Part shown: positions 60,376 to 64,000 of the stretch, piece by piece | How positions within the stretch are numbered: position 1 is the stretch's first letter | Layout: the number at the start of each line of letters is the position of its first letter | Assembly (NCBI RefSeq): GCF_004331645.1 | Contig: NZ_SJSK01000008.1 | Location: forward strand, 62,001 to 126,000 | DNA: 64,000 bases | Origin: Pedobacter frigiditerrae | GTDB taxonomy: Bacteria; Bacteroidota; Bacteroidia; Sphingobacteriales; Sphingobacteriaceae | Direction of reading: 5' to 3' | Made by a program: the position numbers and the translations under genes | Notes under the pieces: generated by a model | What the model saw: the letters and a program-made list of their open reading frames with translations, nothing else | Databases searched by the model: none | Told to the model about the DNA's origin: nothing

Positions 60376-60438
60376 TTGTCATTCAGAGCGAAGCGAAGAA
60401 TTTGCTCAATAGATTCCTCGCTTCGCTCGGAATGACAA
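60376..60438. repeat. Long palindromic intergenic repeat after mdh
   Basis: Two 26-nt arms (60376-60401 and 60413-60438) are complementary with two mismatches around an 11-nt loop; TTGTCATTC and GAATGACAA are at the base. It may also terminate mdh. A degraded half-copy is at 8760-8787. Confidence 0.75.
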
Positions 60439-60447
60439 GAAACTCAT

Positions 60448-60870
60448 ATGAGAACAATCACTGTTCCCTTAATCCCAATTAACTTACAAGACGATGGTTT
60501 CCACCTTTTGGTGGAAATTGTTGTTTTTGGCGAAAAATTATTCGCTGTATTAGATACGGGTGCATCTCGTTCTGTATTTGATAAAGGTTTCATGGAGCAT
60601 CATTTGCAAGAGCTATCTGCAAATGAAGAAACTCAAGCTGCAACTATTTTTAGCACATCAACAACTTTACAAGGCGTAATTCCAAAACTTCAAATAGGTA
60701 AATTAACTTTAAAAGCTTACGATGCTGTAGCTTTAGATTTACAAGGCGTAAGTGACACCTATATACAAATGGGTCATCCATCGATAGCTGGTATAATTGG
60801 CGGCGACATCTTGATGAAATTTAATGCTAAAATTGATTACCAGAAGAAATTATTAAGATTTTACAAGTAA
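60448..60870 (+). CDS. Retropepsin-like aspartic protease family protein
   Basis: This 140-residue protein has one retropepsin motif, VLDTGASRSVFD (aspartate 36), and the distal IIGGDILMKFNAKIDYQKKLLRFYK, so it would dimerise to form an active site. There is no signal peptide, so it is probably cytoplasmic. Proteolytic activity is not certain for these small bacterial homologues. It is followed after 40 bp by an amidase gene; the gap holds a 7-bp array. Confidence 0.78.
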   Translation: MRTITVPLIPINLQDDGFHLLVEIVVFGEKLFAVLDTGASRSVFDKGFMEHHLQELSANEETQAATIFSTSTTLQGVIPKLQIGKLTLKAYDAVALDLQGVSDTYIQMGHPSIAGIIGGDILMKFNAKIDYQKKLLRFYK

Positions 60871-60881
60871 TATTAGAATCC

Positions 60882-60909
60882 TTATCTCATTAAGCAATAC
60901 GCTCTACCG
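60882..60909. repeat. 7-bp array (4 units) before the amidase gene
   Basis: TTATCTC, ATTAAGC, AATACGC and TCTACCG run in register and stop one base before the ATG at 60911. It resembles the arrays at 23319 and 40484. Confidence 0.5.
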
Positions 60910-60910
60910 A

Positions 60911-61582
60911 ATGACCATCTACAAAAAGTTTCTCTTTCTAATTTTAATCTCCATATCGCTAAATGCAGCTGCGCAGCAGATTAAAATTATCGAAAAACCT
61001 ATCATATTTGATGCAACGCGAACACAATTATCTTTAGATTATTTAAAGAGGAGGCATAATTTGGTTCAAAAAACCCCAACAATTGTACCTTCTATGATAG
61101 TTTTGCATTGGACAGCTTCTAAAACGATGATGGGAACTTACAATGCTTTTAACAAATCTATCCTACCAAGTTCTCGTAAAGCGATTGCCAATGCAAGTAG
61201 CTTAAATGTCTCTTCTCATTATTTGGTAGATAGAGATGGTTCTATTTATCAGTTATTACCCGATACAACTTTTGCTCGTCACGTTATTGGTTTAAACTAT
61301 TGTGCCATTGGTATTGAAAATGTTGGGAGTAATAATTATCCATTAACAAAAGCTCAGCTTATAGCTAACGAAAAATTGGTTCGCTATCTAGCTGCGAAGT
61401 ATAAAATCCAATACCTAATTGGACATTACGAACATACTTGGTTTAAAAATACTTCCCTTTGGCGAGAAACCAACCCATATTATCATTCTGATAAAATAGA
61501 CCCTGGAAAAACTTTCATGAAGAACATAAGGGAAGAATTACAAGATCTAAATCTAAAAGGTGCTCCTGCGAGGCTAAAATAA
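60911..61582 (+). CDS. Secreted N-acetylmuramoyl-L-alanine amidase (amidase_2)
   Basis: This 223-residue protein has a signal peptide ending near NAAAQ and an amidase_2/PGRP domain. MIVLHWTASK holds the first zinc histidine, SSHYLVDRDGSIYQL is the usual second block, and IGHYEHTW and KIDPGKTF complete it. It should cut the bond between muramic acid and the stem peptide in the periplasm. No cell-wall genes are adjacent. Confidence 0.86.
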   Translation: MTIYKKFLFLILISISLNAAAQQIKIIEKPIIFDATRTQLSLDYLKRRHNLVQKTPTIVPSMIVLHWTASKTMMGTYNAFNKSILPSSRKAIANASSLNVSSHYLVDRDGSIYQLLPDTTFARHVIGLNYCAIGIENVGSNNYPLTKAQLIANEKLVRYLAAKYKIQYLIGHYEHTWFKNTSLWRETNPYYHSDKIDPGKTFMKNIREELQDLNLKGAPARLK

Positions 61583-61639
61583 TTCTTGGATTGTTTAATG
61601 GTTTATGATAACTTTAAGTAAACCAAAACAAACAGAAAT

Positions 61640-62176
61640 ATGAAATTTTTAAAAGTATTAGGAATTATTATTGTCGTGTTGGCAATAATTATTTTAGTTG
61701 GCGGAATGTTCTTACCCAAAACCTACACTGTAAGCCGTAGTACAGTAATTAATGCACCTGATAGTGTTATCTATAATAACATTGCAGATTATAATGAATT
61801 TTTAAAGTGGAATCCGTGGTATAAAATGGAACCCACAGCAAAAACCAAAATTAGTGGCCCAGTTGCACAACCAGATCATTTATACGAATGGGAAGGAAAA
61901 GAAACTGGGCAAGGTTACATGAAGACTAAAAGCGTTGAACCTAATAAAATGGTTGACATTGAATTGAAATTCATTAAACCTTTCGAAAGTTTAGCAGATA
62001 CCCGTTTTGATATTGTTCCAGAAGGCACTGGAAATAAAGTAACTTGGACGATGAGTGGCGAAAATGATTTAATGGGTAAATGGATGGGGGTTTTTATGAG
62101 TATGGATAGTATGATTGGGAAAGACTTTGAAGATGGTTTAAAATTCTTAAAAGAGAAATCTGAAACAGGAAATTAA
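61640..62176 (+). CDS. SRPBCC-family (polyketide cyclase-like) protein
   Basis: This 178-residue protein has an N-terminal membrane helix (ILGIIIVVLAIIILVGGMFL) and then a START-like ligand-binding domain: YTVSRSTVINAPDSVIYNNIADYNEFLKWNPWY, with a cluster of aromatics and the long C-terminal helix. The domain probably faces the periplasm. The ligand is unknown. A strong terminator follows. Confidence 0.8.
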   Translation: MKFLKVLGIIIVVLAIIILVGGMFLPKTYTVSRSTVINAPDSVIYNNIADYNEFLKWNPWYKMEPTAKTKISGPVAQPDHLYEWEGKETGQGYMKTKSVEPNKMVDIELKFIKPFESLADTRFDIVPEGTGNKVTWTMSGENDLMGKWMGVFMSMDSMIGKDFEDGLKFLKEKSETGN

Positions 62177-62192
62177 CCAATAATAACATAAG

Positions 62193-62227
62193 AAAAAGCC
62201 TTGTTGAGAAATCAGCAAGGCTTTTTT
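62193..62227 (+). terminator. Intrinsic terminator after the SRPBCC gene
   Basis: AAAAAGCCTTG (62193-62203) pairs perfectly with CAAGGCTTTTT (62216-62226) across a 12-nt loop that itself can add two pairs, and more T follow. Confidence 0.9.
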
Positions 62228-62344
62228 ATTCATTTTTATAATTATAAAAACCAAAATGTCCTTTTTGTGTTAAAAAACAGTTGATATCTTATGAAATCAC
62301 TTATAACATTTTAATTTTTAGCATTTTTTTGAATATTTGCGACA

Positions 62345-63022
62345 ATGAATTTATTGCTAGTAGAAGATGAGCCGAATGTTGTTTCAGTAATTTCTCGTGG
62401 TTTAACTGAAGAAGGATTTAGTGTTAGTGTTGCTCCTGATGGCTTGATTGGTGAAAAAATGGTCAAAACCAATCATTTCGACTTGATTATTTTAGATATC
62501 ATACTTCCTGGCATAAATGGTTTAGAACTTTGTAAAATCATTAAAAAAGAAAAACCTACAACGCCAATAATTATGCTTACTGCCTTGGGCACTACTGAAA
62601 ACGTTGTTAATGGTTTAGATAATGGTGCTGATGATTACCTCATCAAACCTTTTAAATTCGCTGAACTTTTTGCTCGTATTAGAATGTTGCTCAGACGATA
62701 CAATGGAGCTAGTGCTAACGACCACATCATAAACATTGCCGATTTACAAATCAATCTATCTGCTAAAACTGTAAAAAGGGCCAGCTCAGAGATTATATTA
62801 ACAGCTACAGAATATAGACTCCTAGAATTTATGGCCAAGAATAAATCTAAAATCTTATCTCGTATTGATATCTTAGAAAATGTTTGGGACATAGATTTTA
62901 ACCTTGGCACTAACGTAGTTGATGTTTATGTAAATTATCTTCGCAAAAAAGTTGACAGAATAGGTTCCCAGAAATTAATTCATACCGCCATCGGGCTTGG
63001 CTATGTTCTAAAAGAAGCTTAA
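62345..63022 (+). CDS. OmpR-family response regulator
   Basis: This 225-residue protein has a receiver domain with the acidic pocket VEDE, phospho-acceptor Asp51 in LIILDIILPG, and the KPFK lysine. The winged-helix domain has LTATEYRLLEFMAKNKSKILSR and VDVYVNYLRKKVD. Its stop codon overlaps the kinase start by one base, so the two are translationally coupled. It resembles CusR/CopR-type regulators, but the signal is unknown. AATATTTG (62332-62339) just upstream is one base off the -7 consensus. Confidence 0.93.
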   Translation: MNLLLVEDEPNVVSVISRGLTEEGFSVSVAPDGLIGEKMVKTNHFDLIILDIILPGINGLELCKIIKKEKPTTPIIMLTALGTTENVVNGLDNGADDYLIKPFKFAELFARIRMLLRRYNGASANDHIINIADLQINLSAKTVKRASSEIILTATEYRLLEFMAKNKSKILSRIDILENVWDIDFNLGTNVVDVYVNYLRKKVDRIGSQKLIHTAIGLGYVLKEA

Positions 63023-64000
63023 TGAATATTGCTAAAAAAATCACTCTTCTCTTTGCTATTCTTTCTGCAATAATAATTTCTTTATTAAGTGGATTTGTTT
63101 GGTATTTCTCTAACGAATTTGCTTTCGAGGATTTCTATAAAAGGTTAGAAGCCAGGGTTAACATTACGGCACAAATTAGGCTTTCTGAAGATAAAAGTGA
63201 TAATATTTACGCCAAGGTTCGTAATCAGTATTTAGAGCGGTTACCCGATGAAAAAGAATTCGTAATTGAGAAAAGAGAGCTTGATAAAAATACCATAAAC
63301 TCAGATTTACCAGAAGGTTTTTTTAACACCATTAATGCTGGAAAAGTAGCTAGACATAGAAAAGAAAACCAGTTTTATGCAGGTAAATCCTTTATTAGCA
63401 ATCAAAAGACTTATATTATTATCGTATCTGCCAATGACCCAGTAGGTTTTAGGGAATTAAAAGATTTACAAAAAATTTTAATAGCAGGCTTTTTCTTATC
63501 GGTGGTTCTTTCTTTCGTTGTCGGTTGGAAATTTTCAAACTATATGCTTAATCCTTTAAGGAATGTAATTAAAAGCGTGAAAAAAATAAAGGCCGAAAAT
63601 CTCCATTTAAGATTAGATGTAAAACAGGGAACTGATGAAATGTCTCAGCTAGCGCAAACATTTAATAACATGTTGAATAGGCTAGAAACAGCTTTCGAAA
63701 CGCAGAATAATTTCATCAGTAATGCATCACACGAGTTAAGAACACCTTTAACAATAATTAGTGGAGAGGTAGAATTAGCAATGAGGGCTGAAACTGACAT
63801 AAAAAAACAGCAAAAAGCACTAACTAAAATAAAAGATGAGGCCGAAAGATTAGAACATATTTTAACCAGTTTACTAGGCTTAGCTCAATCGGGTTTTAAT
63901 GGAAAAAATCAACCATGGGAACAGGTAAGAGTAGATGAATTGATTTGGGAAGTGCAGCAAACAGTTAATCAGGTACATCCAGAAAGTAAAATTGAAGTTG
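63022..64000 (+). CDS. Sensor histidine kinase, 3' part outside window
   Basis: The ATG at 63022 overlaps the regulator stop, and 326 codons are visible. Helix 1 (about 5-28) and helix 2 (about 150-172) enclose a periplasmic sensor of ~120 residues. A HAMP domain follows (YMLNPLRNVIKSV, TFNNMLNRLE) and then the H-box FISNASHELRTPLTII with the phospho-acceptor histidine. The ATP-binding domain lies beyond the window. Together with the regulator it forms a normal two-component system. Confidence 0.93.
   Translation, partial: MNIAKKITLLFAILSAIIISLLSGFVWYFSNEFAFEDFYKRLEARVNITAQIRLSEDKSDNIYAKVRNQYLERLPDEKEFVIEKRELDKNTINSDLPEGFFNTINAGKVARHRKENQFYAGKSFISNQKTYIIIVSANDPVGFRELKDLQKILIAGFFLSVVLSFVVGWKFSNYMLNPLRNVIKSVKKIKAENLHLRLDVKQGTDEMSQLAQTFNNMLNRLETAFETQNNFISNASHELRTPLTIISGEVELAMRAETDIKKQQKALTKIKDEAERLEHILTSLLGLAQSGFNGKNQPWEQVRVDELIWEVQQTVNQVHPESKIEV

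Noticed and set aside
60448..60870. Retropepsin-like gene as part of a retroelement
   Set aside because: No reverse transcriptase, integrase or long terminal repeats are nearby; stand-alone bacterial homologues are common.

Overview
The window is chromosomal DNA from a member of the Bacteroidota, most likely Sphingobacteriaceae (Pedobacter-like). It is AT-rich. It carries a PorT-like type IX secretion (T9SS) protein and a T9SS-sorted protein, an ECF sigma factor with 'sensor of ECF' and P-x-NYF partners, a DnaE with a fused N-terminal exonuclease, and many genes preceded by the Bacteroidota -7 promoter element TAnnTTTG, often only 3-6 bases before the start codon. The genus is an inference. 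No rRNA, tRNA, CRISPR array, phage, transposase or integrase gene was seen.

Layout. 1-3.8 kb: guaA, a substrate-binding lipoprotein and a partial RsmB-type RNA methyltransferase. 3.8-8.6 kb: dCMP deaminase, two FucP-like sugar transporters, a LysE exporter and a lipoprotein. 8.8-10.7 kb: a divergent PurF paralogue. 10.8-19.5 kb: a minus-strand cell-envelope operon (hydrolase, CBS protein, nadK, DUF6089 barrel, uppS, bamA, two Skp/OmpH chaperones) whose terminator abuts murI. 19.6-26 kb: yqeY, SDR, porT, menG/ubiE, then divergently engB, a UbiA-type prenyltransferase and oligoendopeptidase F. 26.5-28.4 kb: an APC permease. 28.4-32.1 kb: accessory region with an integron-like cassette, a zinc-ribbon protein, an esterase, a TPR-fused rifampin ADP-ribosyltransferase and an ACP-like membrane protein. 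32.1-44.6 kb: housekeeping genes (acyltransferase, kup, T9SS cargo, FAH, M23 peptidase, bcp, split transketolase, ECF sigma cluster, class III aminotransferase). 44.7-47.1 kb: a two-component system followed by a candidate small RNA. 47.2-51.4 kb: DUF58 and a second accessory region. 51.4-64 kb: PQQ sugar dehydrogenase, trxA, dnaE, DUF2071, lipocalin, mdh, retropepsin-like protein, amidase, SRPBCC protein and a second two-component system that runs off the end.

The main non-coding signals are these. (1) A gene cassette at 28548-29228 has the geometry of an integron cassette with an attC-like site, but no integrase is present; a weaker relative lies at 48960-49571. (2) A two-hairpin small-RNA candidate at 46916-47037 sits behind a perfect 11-bp tandem direct repeat. 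(3) Degenerate arrays with 7-, 8- or 11-bp periods fill many gaps between same-strand genes and often stop at the next start codon. (4) A strong intrinsic terminator ends exactly at the murI start codon. (5) Several families of short palindromic repeats occur, one of them at accessory-gene borders.
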